A DNA stretch of 64,000 nt from Qipengyuania vulgaris (GCA_000756795.1 CCSI01000005.1:62001-126000), one strand, 5' to 3'. Positions 16,848 through 26,140 are shown, counted from the stretch's first letter. Numbers and translations: made by a program. Notes: generated by a model from the sequence alone, not told the origin.

Positions 16848-18326
16848 ATGCACGCGCGCACCCTTGGACTTGGACTTGGCCTTCTGGCGTCGGTTTCGAC
16901 CGGCGCGCTGGCGAAGGAGGTCGACCTTGTCATTGAAGACGTGACCGTCATCGACCCACAGACGCAGACCCGCAGCGAAGGCCGCGATGTGGTTATCGAC
17001 GAGGGGCGCATCGTGGCGGTCGTCGCTTCGGGCGCGGGCGAATTCGAGGCTGCGACCACGGTGGATGGCGCGGGCAAGTTCCTCATTCCCGGGCTGATGG
17101 ACATGCATGTCCACACCAGCATCCGGCCCGTTCACGAGAACTCGCTCAAGCTGATGACAGCCAACGGTGTCACCGGGGTGCGCGAAATGGGGAGTGACTG
17201 CGTCGCTCCCGGCACAATTTACATGTGCCTTGGCGAAATGCGCGAGAGCGCAGCGAAGATTGAAGCAGGCGAGATGGTCGGGCCGCGGCTGCTGGCACTG
17301 TCCACCTTCAAGGTCGACAGCAACCGCCCGCCAAATGCAAGCGAGGGGCAGGTGCTCTACGCGCCCTTCAATGCCGATGATGGACGCGCCACGGTGGCAG
17401 GCCTCGCTCAGCGCGGTCCCGACATCATCAAGGTCTCACAGGAATTGCACCCCGATGCCTTCACCGGCCTGATGGCCGAGGCGGAGGAGCGCGGCGTCCG
17501 CGTAGGCGGCCATATCCCTATGATGTTCAGCATCGCCGATGTGGCGAGCATGGGGATGGACACGATCGAGCACGCGCGCGACCTGCCGCTCGATTGCTCG
17601 ACATTTGGCGAGGGCTTCCGCGACCAGATCATGCGCAAGGTGCGCGGAGAGGACATTCCCTGGCCCGACCGCTCGAAGCGTCCTGCAGGAGTGCGCGACA
17701 CTTTCGATGAAGCGCTATGCGCGCCCCATCTCGAGGCAATGGTGGCAAACGATGTCTGGTACGTGCCCACCCATCTCACCCGCGAGATGGACTACCGCGC
17801 AGGCGAGGACAGCTACCGCGACGACCCGCGCCTCCAGTACCTGCTCGCCCTGCAGGTGGCAGACTGGACCCGCGACCTCGACCGCACCGCGCAGGCCTCG
17901 CCTGAGCAGACCGCCGGCCTTGCGGATTTCTTCAAGCTTGGCCTCACCACGACCGGCATGGCGCATACGGGAGGCGTGAAAATCATGGCGGGCACCGATG
18001 CCAATGATACGATGGTGTTCCCCGGCTTCAGCCTGCACGACGAGCTCGGTTTCCTTGTCGATGCGGGGCTAACTCCGATGGAAGCATTACGGGCGGCGAC
18101 CAGTGTGCCTGCCGAATACCTTGGCCGCAGCGATGAGCTGGGCGGCATTTCGGAAGGCAAGCTGGCCGACCTCGTGCTGCTGCGCGCCGACCCGCTGGCG
18201 GCCATCGAACACACCACGACAATCGAGGCGGTCATCCAGGGCGGCGTGCTGCGCGACCGCACGGCGCTCGACGGGCTGCTGCAGGAGGTTCGCGAGAACG
18301 TCGAGCAGATGGGGCAGGGCGGCTAG
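16848..18326 (+). CDS. Exported amidohydrolase family protein
   Basis: The 492-residue protein has a signal peptide (MHARTLGLGLGLLASVSTGA-LAKE). The amidohydrolase beta-barrel carries the metal motif H87-x-H89 in LMDMHVHTS, a likely carboxylated lysine in DIIKVSQEL, histidines in GGHIPMM and DTIEHARDL, and the final aspartate in IMAGTDANDT. It resembles imidazolonepropionase-like and Xaa-Pro dipeptidase-like enzymes of sphingomonads; substrate unknown. GGGAGGAGAG gives a very strong ribosome site just before ATG 16848. An inverted repeat lies 40 bases upstream. Confidence 0.87.
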   Translation: MHARTLGLGLGLLASVSTGALAKEVDLVIEDVTVIDPQTQTRSEGRDVVIDEGRIVAVVASGAGEFEAATTVDGAGKFLIPGLMDMHVHTSIRPVHENSLKLMTANGVTGVREMGSDCVAPGTIYMCLGEMRESAAKIEAGEMVGPRLLALSTFKVDSNRPPNASEGQVLYAPFNADDGRATVAGLAQRGPDIIKVSQELHPDAFTGLMAEAEERGVRVGGHIPMMFSIADVASMGMDTIEHARDLPLDCSTFGEGFRDQIMRKVRGEDIPWPDRSKRPAGVRDTFDEALCAPHLEAMVANDVWYVPTHLTREMDYRAGEDSYRDDPRLQYLLALQVADWTRDLDRTAQASPEQTAGLADFFKLGLTTTGMAHTGGVKIMAGTDANDTMVFPGFSLHDELGFLVDAGLTPMEALRAATSVPAEYLGRSDELGGISEGKLADLVLLRADPLAAIEHTTTIEAVIQGGVLRDRTALDGLLQEVRENVEQMGQGG

Positions 18327-18420
18327 CCGCTTGCCCGAAGGGTCTGCGGCCTAGCCTTATGCGGGCTGCCGACCTATGTGGGCCGGCGTAAGTTCAAACC
18401 AGATACTGGAGATTCGCCGC

Positions 18421-18882
18421 ATGGCCGACAAACTCACCTTCACCCTCGACACCGGCGACGGCGAAAACAAGGACGTGGTGATCAAGCTGCGCCCCGACCT
18501 TGCACCCGGCCATGTCGAGCGTATCACGACGCTGGCGGGCGAAGGCTTCTACGACGGCGTGGTCTTCCACCGCGTGATCCCCGGCTTCATGGCGCAGGGC
18601 GGCGATCCGACCGGCACCGGCATGGGCGGCAGCGACAAGCCCGACCTCAAGGCCGAATTCAACAGCGAACCGCACACCCGCGGCACCTGCTCGATGGCCC
18701 GCACGCAGGTGCCCGACAGCGCCAACAGCCAGTTCTTCATCTGCTTCGACGACGCCGAATTCCTCGACGGTCAGTACACCGTCTGGGGCCAGGTCGAAAG
18801 CGGTATGGAACACGTCGACGCCCTGCCCAAGGGCGAGCCCCCGGCAAACCCGGGCAAGATCGTGAAGGCGACTGTTGGGTAG
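18421..18882 (+). CDS. ppiB: Peptidyl-prolyl cis-trans isomerase, cyclophilin type
   Basis: A 153-residue single-domain cytoplasmic cyclophilin, without signal peptide. The core is FHRVIPGFMAQGGDPTGTG, with CSMARTQVPDSANSQFFIC and the FLDGQYTVWGQV loop. The catalytic arginine (FHR) and the Phe, Met and Gln of FMAQ are all present. The next gene downstream, 35 bases on, is of quite different base composition and probably unrelated. Confidence 0.94.
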   Translation: MADKLTFTLDTGDGENKDVVIKLRPDLAPGHVERITTLAGEGFYDGVVFHRVIPGFMAQGGDPTGTGMGGSDKPDLKAEFNSEPHTRGTCSMARTQVPDSANSQFFICFDDAEFLDGQYTVWGQVESGMEHVDALPKGEPPANPGKIVKATVG

Positions 18883-18917
18883 AAATTAATTCCCACAACG
18901 GCCAGACCACCAAAAAT

Positions 18918-19826
18918 ATGTCTTCAAGTCAGAAAGACAAAGGGGAGAGCGTTGCCGCGTACGGTTTCGCTCTCTCTGCTGTTTTGGGTCTCCTAGTTCT
19001 TCTGTATTCGATCGGTTTCACATTTGGCGTGAGTTCAGGTCGTGCTGAATTAACCAGTCTATCCGAAGATCGGATAGCGTCGACTTGTTCGGAGGTCGGA
19101 CAACCTGAAACGGTAGATTGCGCAGCTGAATTAGGTAACCCAAACTTGGGGCTCTCAGTAGCCGAGCAAGACCTCATTGCTCAAAAAGACATGGCGAAAT
19201 GGGCGTTTTGGATGTTGGTGGCTTCGACGCTTACGCTCGGTGTCACTGGCTTGGGTGTGTGGTTTGTGAAGAGGACGTTGGACGCGACCCTTCAAGCCGT
19301 TGCTGACACCAGTCAAGCAACCGACGAAATGCGCAAAGCAAACCTAATTGCGGAGGCAGGCAACCAACGACAATTGAGAGCCTATCTTTCGGTAAGATCG
19401 GTGCAGATCAAGGAAAGTGATTGGAGTGAGGATGCCCTCACAATTATGATTGAATTGCAGAATGCTGGTCAAACGCCAGCAGTCCTAAATTTAGTACACA
19501 TATGGGCGTCCTGGGCACATGAAGGTGAAAAATCGGATGTCCTACGAATTGAGAGCCCTAATGACGTAAAATGCCATCGTGATACGCCAATGCTCATTCC
19601 TTTCAGTTTCGATGCTGAGGATTCACGGTTCGATTACGATGGCCATTTCATCGTTATCGGTGGTCTAGAATATACAGATATATTTGGGGCATCGCACAAG
19701 GAACCGTTTAGCTTCCGGTCTCCTGAGGGCTACTTTATGCCGCTCTTAAATCATGAGTTCCCCTTAACACTCGCCGCCTTCTCACCGCTAAAAATGTTAG
19801 AAATGATCGATGACGCCGAAGATTGA
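18918..19826 (+). CDS. AT-rich membrane-anchored protein, unknown function
   Basis: A 302-residue protein from ATG 18918 (the longer frame upstream only overlaps ppiB). Two hydrophobic segments near residues 14-38 and 92-113 form a hairpin with an acidic cysteine-containing loop between them; a short helix (VADTSQATDEMRKANLIAEA) and a globular C-terminal domain follow from about residue 135 (QLRAYLSVRSVQIKES). Proteins of this plan occur widely in accessory regions, without known function. The gene is far richer in A+T than its neighbours, uses codons such as TTA and ATA that are rare here, and splits ppiB from miaB, all signs of acquisition. Confidence 0.72.
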   Translation: MSSSQKDKGESVAAYGFALSAVLGLLVLLYSIGFTFGVSSGRAELTSLSEDRIASTCSEVGQPETVDCAAELGNPNLGLSVAEQDLIAQKDMAKWAFWMLVASTLTLGVTGLGVWFVKRTLDATLQAVADTSQATDEMRKANLIAEAGNQRQLRAYLSVRSVQIKESDWSEDALTIMIELQNAGQTPAVLNLVHIWASWAHEGEKSDVLRIESPNDVKCHRDTPMLIPFSFDAEDSRFDYDGHFIVIGGLEYTDIFGASHKEPFSFRSPEGYFMPLLNHEFPLTLAAFSPLKMLEMIDDAED

Positions 19827-19861
19827 AACAATCGCAGACCCAAGCTAAAGCGCCCCTTCCC

Positions 19862-21205
19862 ATGAAACCGACCAATTCCCCGAAGACCTACAGGGTCAAG
19901 AGCTTCGGCTGCCAGATGAACGTCTATGACGGCGAGCGCATGGCCGAGATGCTGGGCGAGCAGGGCATCGTGCCCGCGCCCGAGGGCGAGGATGCCGACC
20001 TCGTCGTGCTCAACACCTGCCACATCCGCGAGAAGGCGGCGGAGAAGGTCTATTCGGACATAGGCCGCATCTCCAAGGCGGGCGCGGAAGCGGGCAAGAC
20101 GCCGCTGATTGCGGTCGCTGGATGCGTTGCGCAGGCCGAGGGCGAGGAGATCATGAAGCGCTCCCCAGCGGTCAGCATGGTCGTCGGCCCGCAGGCCTAT
20201 CACCGGCTGCCCGAAATGCTCGACAAGGCCGTGAAGGGCGAGCGGGCGACCGACACCGACATGCCGGCCATCGCCAAGTTTGCAGCGCTGCCCGAACGCC
20301 GCCGCACCAATCCGGCGAGCTTCCTCACCGTTCAGGAAGGCTGCGACAAGTTCTGCACCTATTGCGTGGTGCCCTATACGCGCGGCGCGGAAATCAGCCG
20401 TCCTTATGCCGACCTCGTGACCGAAACGAGGAAGCTGGTGGACGCGGGCGCGAAGGAAATCACGCTGCTCGGCCAGAATGTCTCGGCTTGGGGCGGCGAG
20501 GACGAAAAGGGCCACAGTGTCGGCCTCGCTGGCCTGATCCGCGACCTTGCGAAGGTCGATGGCCTCGCGCGCATTCGCTACACCACCAGCCACCCCGCCG
20601 ACATGGACGACGCCCTCATCGCCGCGCATGGCGAGATCGACAAGCTCATGCCCTTCCTCCATCTGCCCGTGCAGGCGGGCAGCGACCGTGTCCTCAAGAC
20701 CATGAACCGCAGCCACACGGCGGAAAGCTATTTGAGGCTCCTCGAACGCTTCCGCGCCGCGCGGCCCGATCTCGCGCTGTCGGGCGACTTCATCGTCGGA
20801 TTCCCCGGCGAGACCGATGCCGAGTTCGAGGAAACCCTCGCGCTGGTCGACGAGGTCAAATACGCGCAGGCCTTCAGCTTCAAGTATAGCCCGCGCCCCG
20901 GCACGCCCGCCGCCACGATGGACGGTCAGGTGGTGAAAGAAGTCATGGACGACCGCCTCCAGCGCCTTCGGGCCGCCCTCAATCGAGACCAGCTCGCTTT
21001 CAACGGGGCAAGCGTCGGCAAAACCTGCGAAGTGCTGGTCGAACGCAAGGGTAAGCATGCGGGCCAATGGCTCGGCAAATCACCTTGGCTCCAGAGCGTC
21101 TGGTTCGAAGGCGAAGCCGCGATTGGCGACCTCGTGCAGGCCGAACTGGTCGAGGCGGGGCCGAACTCGCTGGCGGGGAAGCTGAAGGAGACGGTCGCGG
21201 CCTGA
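19862..21205 (+). CDS. miaB: tRNA-2-methylthio-N6-dimethylallyladenosine synthase MiaB
   Basis: MiaB methylthiolates i6A37 of tRNAs. From ATG 19862 there are 447 residues: UPF0004 domain with the three auxiliary-cluster cysteines (Cys17 in SFGCQMN, NTCHIRE, VAGCVAQ), the radical-SAM motif CDKFCTYCVVPYTRG, and a C-terminal TRAM domain. A TTG at 19823 would extend the frame into the preceding gene's end and lacks homology. phoH follows after 100 bases, then ybeY and corC, a familiar alphaproteobacterial order. Confidence 0.96.
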   Translation: MKPTNSPKTYRVKSFGCQMNVYDGERMAEMLGEQGIVPAPEGEDADLVVLNTCHIREKAAEKVYSDIGRISKAGAEAGKTPLIAVAGCVAQAEGEEIMKRSPAVSMVVGPQAYHRLPEMLDKAVKGERATDTDMPAIAKFAALPERRRTNPASFLTVQEGCDKFCTYCVVPYTRGAEISRPYADLVTETRKLVDAGAKEITLLGQNVSAWGGEDEKGHSVGLAGLIRDLAKVDGLARIRYTTSHPADMDDALIAAHGEIDKLMPFLHLPVQAGSDRVLKTMNRSHTAESYLRLLERFRAARPDLALSGDFIVGFPGETDAEFEETLALVDEVKYAQAFSFKYSPRPGTPAATMDGQVVKEVMDDRLQRLRAALNRDQLAFNGASVGKTCEVLVERKGKHAGQWLGKSPWLQSVWFEGEAAIGDLVQAELVEAGPNSLAGKLKETVAA

Positions 21206-21305
21206 TTACGGTTGCGTGACTTTCCACCGCCATCACATGGCCCCCTTCTTGCGCGATACGCGTTGAAGAGTAACCTTCCGACTCGACAACACGCGAAAGG
21301 AGCAG

Positions 21306-22337
21306 ATGGCTCGCAAACCAGTCCGGCAGGCCGACCCGGCCCTGACCAAACCGCCCGCACCCCAGCGCGAGGTTCGCCGCGCGCAGGTTGACGTAAACTT
21401 CGAAAACCAGAGCCTGCTCGGCGCGCTTTTCGGACAGTTCGATGCCAATCTGGTGCAGGTCGAAAACCGGCTGGGCGTGTTCATCTCCGCCCGCGGCAAT
21501 GCCATCCATATCGAAGGCCCCGAAGACAGCGTAGCCCGCGCGCGTGATGTCTTGAACGAAATGTACGACCGCCTCGCACTGGGTCAGGACCTCGACGCTG
21601 GCGCCATCGAATCGCTGATTGCCATGTCGAACGAACCGACACTCGACGGCATCATGGACGGCAAGCCCGAAGGCCCGCCCATCATGATCCGCACGCGGCG
21701 CAAGACCATCGTGCCGCGCAGCGCCATGCAGGCGACATATATGCGCAGCCTCGTGCGCGACGACATCATCTTCGCGCTCGGCCCCGCAGGTACCGGCAAG
21801 ACCTATCTCGCGGTGGCGCAGGCGGTGGCGCAGCTCATCAATGGCAGCGTGCAGCGCCTCATCCTGTCGCGCCCCGCAGTCGAGGCGGGCGAGAAGCTCG
21901 GCTTCCTGCCCGGCGACATGAAGGACAAGGTCGACCCCTATCTGCGCCCGCTCTACGACGCGCTCTACGACTGCATGCCGCCCGAACAGGTCGAGCGCCG
22001 GCTGGCCTCGGGCGAGATCGAGATTGCTCCCATCGCCTTCATGCGCGGCCGCACGCTGGCCGATGCCTTTGTCATCCTCGACGAGGCTCAGAACACCACG
22101 CGCGAGCAGATGAAGATGTTCCTCACCCGCTTCGGCCAGAACAGCCGAATGGTCATCTGCGGCGACCCGCGGCAGGTCGACATCCCCGGCGGCGACGGCA
22201 TGAGCGGCCTCGCCGATGCGGTCGGCAAGCTGGAGGGGACCGAGGGCTTCGGCACCATCCGCTTCACCGCCGCCGACGTGGTGCGCCACCCAATCGTAGG
22301 CCGCATCGTCGAGGCTTACGAGGGACCGGCGTCATAG
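21306..22337 (+). CDS. phoH: PhoH family ATPase (PhoH-like)
   Basis: The 343-residue protein has an N-terminal KH-like region (about residues 30-95) and a PhoH ATPase core with Walker A GPAGTGKT (159-166) and Walker [13 protein letters not shown]. PhoH/YbeZ proteins are RNA-associated ATPases whose genes sit next to ybeY, as here, and the pair is thought to act in ribosome or RNA quality control. AAAGGAG lies five bases before ATG 21306. The downstream gap to ybeY contains a dispersed palindrome rather than a terminator. Confidence 0.94.
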   Translation: MARKPVRQADPALTKPPAPQREVRRAQVDVNFENQSLLGALFGQFDANLVQVENRLGVFISARGNAIHIEGPEDSVARARDVLNEMYDRLALGQDLDAGAIESLIAMSNEPTLDGIMDGKPEGPPIMIRTRRKTIVPRSAMQATYMRSLVRDDIIFALGPAGTGKTYLAVAQAVAQLINGSVQRLILSRPAVEAGEKLGFLPGDMKDKVDPYLRPLYDALYDCMPPEQVERRLASGEIEIAPIAFMRGRTLADAFVILDEAQNTTREQMKMFLTRFGQNSRMVICGDPRQVDIPGGDGMSGLADAVGKLEGTEGFGTIRFTAADVVRHPIVGRIVEAYEGPAS

Positions 22338-22344
22338 CTCCCTA

Positions 22345-22438
22345 CCGTTCGCCCTGAGCCTGTCGAAGGGCTGCACTTTTCTTCGAGTGCAGCGTCGAAA
22401 GTGAAGGACAGGGCTTCGACAAGCTCAGCCGGAACGGA
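22345..22438. repeat. Dispersed imperfect palindrome (REP-like), copy 1
   Basis: The left arm begins CCGTTCGCCCTGAGCCTGTC (22345) and the right arm ends GACAAGCTCAGCCGGAACGG (22438); they pair over about 35 bases around a variable centre. The sequence GGAATTGAG at the right edge is shared with the copy at 55772-55863, and a half copy lies at 63604-63627. Located between phoH and ybeY. Confidence 0.85.
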
Positions 22439-22446
22439 ATTGAGAA

Positions 22447-22935
22447 TTGCATTTAGACATTGAAATTATCGGATGGCCTGATGACGAGCATTGGGATGCT
22501 TTGGCGCAGAAGTCTCATGATGCCATTGCCTCTGTCGAGCCCGCGCTGGCGGGCGAGCGGTTGATGACCAGCATCCTCTTCACTTCCGACGAGCAGGTGC
22601 ACGAGCTCAACAGGGAGTGGCGCAGCAAGGACAAGCCAACCAATGTGCTGTCCTTCCCCATGCTCGAACGCGAGGATTTGCTCACGCTGGGGGCAGACGG
22701 ACCTCCCGAAATGCTTGGCGATATCGCACTCGCCTACGAGACCTGCCAGCGCGAGGCAGAGGAAAAAGGCGTGAGCTTACGTGACCATACCGCGCATTTG
22801 CTCGTTCACGGTTTCTTGCATCTTGCAGGGCATGACCATGTCGATTCCGACGAACAGGCTGCGGCGATGGAGAAACTCGAAATCGAAGCGCTTGCAATGT
22901 TGGGTATAGCGGACCCATATGGGGACCGCGCTTAG
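22447..22935 (+). CDS. ybeY: Endoribonuclease/rRNA maturation factor YbeY
   Basis: YbeY is a zinc-dependent RNase involved in 16S rRNA 3' maturation and ribosome quality control. The 162 residues contain RSKDKPTNVLSFPM and the zinc motif H-x3-H-x5-H in VHGFLHLAGHDH. The frame has no ATG upstream of the conserved region; TTG 22447 (reading M-HLDIEIIGW) is the best start and lies right at the edge of the palindrome copy. GATGAG-like spacing gives only a weak ribosome site, so expression may depend on coupling to phoH. Confidence 0.93.
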   Translation: MHLDIEIIGWPDDEHWDALAQKSHDAIASVEPALAGERLMTSILFTSDEQVHELNREWRSKDKPTNVLSFPMLEREDLLTLGADGPPEMLGDIALAYETCQREAEEKGVSLRDHTAHLLVHGFLHLAGHDHVDSDEQAAAMEKLEIEALAMLGIADPYGDRA

Positions 22936-22974
22936 CCTCGTATCGAGGCGCATTTGGAGTTTACGACCCGGCCC

Positions 22975-23892
22975 ATGGCCAACACTTCACCCCCCGCCGG
23001 AGACGCGGAGAGTAGCAGCGGGCTCTGGCCCGCCATCAAGAAATTGTTCGACGCCGAAGGTGGCGAGCGGAGCCTGCGCGCACAGCTCGAAGAGGCCATC
23101 GACGAGCATGAGGGCGAGAACGGCTCCGAAGACACCGAGGACACCGCCAAGGGCGACCTTTCGGGTGTCGAGCGCCAGATGCTGCGCAACCTGCTGCATT
23201 TCAGCGAGCATGATGCCGACGATGTCGCCGTGCCACGCGGCGAGATTATCGCCATGGATGCGGACGCTTCATGGGATGAGGTGGTCGCCACCTTCTCCGA
23301 GCATGGCCATTCGCGCATGCCCGTCTATCGCGGGCAGCTCGACGATGTCATCGGCATGATCCACATCAAGGATATCTTCCCCTTCCTTGCGGAAAAGAAG
23401 GTCCCGCCGGCCGACTGGACGGTGCTGATGCGCCAGCCGCTCTACGTGCCGCAGACGCGCAATGCGCTCGACGTGCTGGCCGACATGCGCTCGCAGCGGA
23501 TGCACCTTGCCATCGTGCTCGACGAATTCTCCGGCACCGACGGGATCATCACCATCGAGGACCTGGTCGAGGAAATCGTCGGCGAAATCGAGGACGAGCA
23601 CGACGACGCGCCCGAAATCTGGATTGCCTCCATCGGTGAAGGCATGTGGGATTGCGACGCGCGTGCCGAGCTCGACGATGTGGCCGACAAGATAGACCCG
23701 CGCCTCGCCGAGGTGGAAGAAGCGGTCGACACGCTGGGCGGGCTGGCCTTCGTGCTGGCCGAACAGGTCCCGCCGGTGGGCAAGGTTCTCGAACATCCTA
23801 GCGGCTGGCGCATCGAGGTGACCGATGGCGACGAAACGCATGTGACCCGCCTTCGCCTCCACGCACCGGAAGAATTGGAAGCCGCCGACTGA
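22975..23892 (+). CDS. corC: CorC/HlyC family CBS-domain protein
   Basis: The 305-residue cytosolic protein has an acidic N-terminal part, two CBS domains (about residues 75-200, with RGEIIAMDADASWDEVVATF and VPQTRNALDVLADMRSQRMH), and a C-terminal CorC_HlyC FAD-like domain ending in DETHVTRLRLH. It lacks the DUF21 membrane domain, so it is the CorC type associated with Mg2+/Co2+ handling, not the full transporter. It starts about 40 bases after ybeY. In many relatives lnt follows; here a divergent-function LysR gene follows instead. Confidence 0.9.
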   Translation: MANTSPPAGDAESSSGLWPAIKKLFDAEGGERSLRAQLEEAIDEHEGENGSEDTEDTAKGDLSGVERQMLRNLLHFSEHDADDVAVPRGEIIAMDADASWDEVVATFSEHGHSRMPVYRGQLDDVIGMIHIKDIFPFLAEKKVPPADWTVLMRQPLYVPQTRNALDVLADMRSQRMHLAIVLDEFSGTDGIITIEDLVEEIVGEIEDEHDDAPEIWIASIGEGMWDCDARAELDDVADKIDPRLAEVEEAVDTLGGLAFVLAEQVPPVGKVLEHPSGWRIEVTDGDETHVTRLRLHAPEELEAAD

Positions 23893-23962
23893 CTTCGTGT
23901 CAGTTGCATGAAAGCGAACATTGACCCTCGACAGGGGCGGGTTTGGTGAATAGGCCAGAGAG

Positions 23963-24847
23963 ATGGCCACACGCCGACTTCCTCCCCTGCGCGCCCTTGA
24001 AGCCTTCGTCCGTACTGTGCGACTGGGCTCCGCGCGCGCGGCGGCCGACGAGCTGGGCCTGAGCCCCTCGGCATTGTCCCGCCGCATCGGTAATCTGGAA
24101 GATTTCGTTGGAAAGAAACTTTTCACCCGCGCGCGGCAGGCGATGCAGCTCACCGACGACGGTCATGCCTTTTATGAAGCAGTGAACCCCCAGCTTGAAG
24201 CGCTGGCGAGGGCGGTGGAAAGCCAGTCGGAAAACCTCTCCGTCCTGCGCCTGCACCTCGGCGTGCTGCCACTGTTTGGCAGCCAGCGCCTGTTTCCCAA
24301 GCTGGGCGAGCTGCGCGCCCGCCATCCGCTGCTCCACATCGATATCGACACGGGCCCGCACCTCGAGGACCGCGTCGGCGATACGCTCGACGCGGCCATC
24401 ATCTTGTCGCGCGGACCCGCCAGCGGGCTCCATGCTGTCCGGCTCGATTTCAACATGGTCCATGCCATCGCCAGCAAGGAACTCGCGGCGAAGTTGGGGG
24501 ATTCACCTGACGAAGCTGTGCTCGCCAAGCAGACCTTCCTCATTCACAACGAGCTTCCCGAAAGCTTCCGTGCGTGGAAGGACGAACTGGCGCTCCATGA
24601 CCTCGAGCCGACCGCCATAGACCATTACGATTCCGGCCAATTAATGCTGGAGGCGGCCGCGCAGGGTCTTGGCATCGCCATCATGCATGACGACCATTTG
24701 AAGCGCGCTTCTGACAACCGCCTGACCGACCTCTTCGGTGTCGAGGTCGAAAGTCCGTACAGCTATTGGTTCGTTTGCAAGCCGACCGCGCTTGAAGAAC
24801 GCCCCGTGCGGCTATTTCACGACTGGCTGGTCAAGGCGGGACTCTAA
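23963..24847 (+). CDS. LysR family transcriptional regulator
   Basis: A 294-residue LTTR: winged helix-turn-helix at residues 6-65 (LPPLRALEAFVRTVRLGSAR then LSPSALSRRIGNLEDFVGKK) and a periplasmic-binding-like effector domain. The N-terminal form resembles the GcvA/AmpR branch. No divergent target gene is adjacent, so the regulon cannot be read from context. Its stop shares CTAA with the stop of the convergent acyltransferase gene. Confidence 0.9.
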   Translation: MATRRLPPLRALEAFVRTVRLGSARAAADELGLSPSALSRRIGNLEDFVGKKLFTRARQAMQLTDDGHAFYEAVNPQLEALARAVESQSENLSVLRLHLGVLPLFGSQRLFPKLGELRARHPLLHIDIDTGPHLEDRVGDTLDAAIILSRGPASGLHAVRLDFNMVHAIASKELAAKLGDSPDEAVLAKQTFLIHNELPESFRAWKDELALHDLEPTAIDHYDSGQLMLEAAAQGLGIAIMHDDHLKRASDNRLTDLFGVEVESPYSYWFVCKPTALEERPVRLFHDWLVKAGL

Positions 24848-25746
24848 CCCTCGGTTTCGCTGGCAGGCGGCTTGTAGCGCACTGCCTCTACCACATGCGC
24901 AAAGTCGCGCAGCGGTTTGCCGAGATTGGCGAGCATTTGCGCTTCGATTTCCTCGCGCGCCTTGGCGGCAATCGCCTTGCGCCCGCGATGCTCTTCGGGG
25001 CTGAAGGGCTCGAGATAGGTGATGGTCAGGCGGAACGTGCCGCGCCGCGCCATCACACGCATCGCGTTGTGGAGACCACTTTCTTCGCCAACCCAGGCGA
25101 TTTCTTCCGAATTCTCGCCATAGTCGAGCACGACCGGCTGCACCATCACGCCGGGCGGCGGCGGCTCCAGCACCGAAATCATCGAGGATTTGAACGGCAG
25201 CAACGAATGCCCGTCGGTCACCGTGCCTTCGGGGAAGACCGTGACCGACCAATTGTCTTGCAACGCCTCTTTCAGTGCATTGATTTGCTCGGCCACGCCC
25301 ATGCGGTGTTCGCGTTTCACGAAGACCGTGCGATTGAGGCTGCACAGCCAGCCGATGACGGGGACCTGGCTCAGTTCCCATTTGGCGACGAAGGCCGTCC
25401 CGCTCGCCCCCGCCATTGCGAGGATATCGAGCCAGGAGATGTGATTGGCGATGAAGAAGACATCGCGCCGCAGCGGTGTCCCAACCACCTTCACCCGCGC
25501 GCCGACTACTCTCGCAGTGTAACGCAGGAACAGCATAGGGAAGGGCGAGCCGTAGGCGAAAATGCGATAGGCATAGTGCAGCGGCACGAAGATGAGCAGC
25601 AGCACGAGAATGCCGATGGTGCGCAGGATGAAGCGGACCCAGCCCGCAATCGTCAGCGGGACTTTCTCGCCCCGTGCCGCCGCCAGCCGCTTGGCGGTAT
25701 ATTTCGCGAGCTTGCGCTCAGCTCTCGCGGTCGAGCCGGACGCCAT
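24844..25746 (-). CDS. Lysophospholipid acyltransferase (PlsC-like)
   Basis: From ATG 25746 the protein has 300 residues. An N-terminal hydrophobic helix (IAGWVRFILRTIGILVLLLI) precedes the acyltransferase domain with the HX4D motif in ANHISWLDIL and the VFPEGTVTDG motif of 1-acyl-glycerol-3-phosphate acyltransferases. It probably turns lysophosphatidic acid into phosphatidic acid, continuing the PlsX/PlsY pathway; an ornithine-lipid acyltransferase is the alternative. The start lies inside the end of the fur gene (29-base overlap). Longer frames reaching 26067 are readings across fur and are rejected. Confidence 0.87.
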   Translation of the reverse strand: MASGSTARAERKLAKYTAKRLAAARGEKVPLTIAGWVRFILRTIGILVLLLIFVPLHYAYRIFAYGSPFPMLFLRYTARVVGARVKVVGTPLRRDVFFIANHISWLDILAMAGASGTAFVAKWELSQVPVIGWLCSLNRTVFVKREHRMGVAEQINALKEALQDNWSVTVFPEGTVTDGHSLLPFKSSMISVLEPPPPGVMVQPVVLDYGENSEEIAWVGEESGLHNAMRVMARRGTFRLTITYLEPFSPEEHRGRKAIAAKAREEIEAQMLANLGKPLRDFAHVVEAVRYKPPASETEG

Positions 25747-26140
25747 AAAGTTCCATGCGGTGGTCGACAAGGCGGTAGCCCAGCTTCTCGGCAATCTGCT
25801 TTTGCAGCGCTTCGAGTTCGGGGTCGACGAATTCGACGACCTTGCCGCTTTCGACATCGATGAGATGGTCGTGATGCGCTTCGGGTGCAGCTTCGTAGCG
25901 GGCGCGTCCATCGCCGAAATCGTGACGGTCGAGGATGCCGGCTTCCTCGAACAGGCGCACGGTGCGGTAGACCGTGGCGATCGAGATGCCCGGATCGATC
26001 TTGTTGGCGCGTTCGTGAACCATCTCCACATCGGGATGGTCGTCGGCTTCCGACAGGACGCGCGCAATGACGCGGCGCTGTTCGGTAATCCTCAGGCCCT
26101 TGTCGGCACAGAGCTGTTCGAGGTCGATACGCTGGTGCAA
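25718..26140 (-). CDS. Fur family transcriptional regulator (Fur/Mur type)
   Basis: The 140-residue protein has the Fur winged helix (GLRITEQRRVIARVL, then SIATVYRTVRLFEEAGI) and the regulatory metal ligands in ARYEAAPEAHHDHLIDVESG. The usual first CxxC zinc pair after HHDHLI is absent (DVESG in its place), as in alphaproteobacterial Fur/Mur proteins that respond to manganese or act with haem/iron regulators. It therefore could be Mur rather than an iron Fur. It lies between mucR and plsC-like in a leftward block; a hairpin at 26160-26191 separates it from mucR, so it probably has its own promoter. Confidence 0.9.
   Translation of the reverse strand: MHQRIDLEQLCADKGLRITEQRRVIARVLSEADDHPDVEMVHERANKIDPGISIATVYRTVRLFEEAGILDRHDFGDGRARYEAAPEAHHDHLIDVESGKVVEFVDPELEALQKQIAEKLGYRLVDHRMELYGVRLDRES

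Noticed and set aside
19751..22289. Long leftward frames of 438 and 429 codons under miaB and phoH
   Set aside because: They are antisense to conserved coding regions; no motif or ribosome site supports them.
23604..23640. Short direct repeats in corC (GACGAGCACGACGACGCGCC)
   Set aside because: They reflect acidic codon runs, not a genuine repeat unit.
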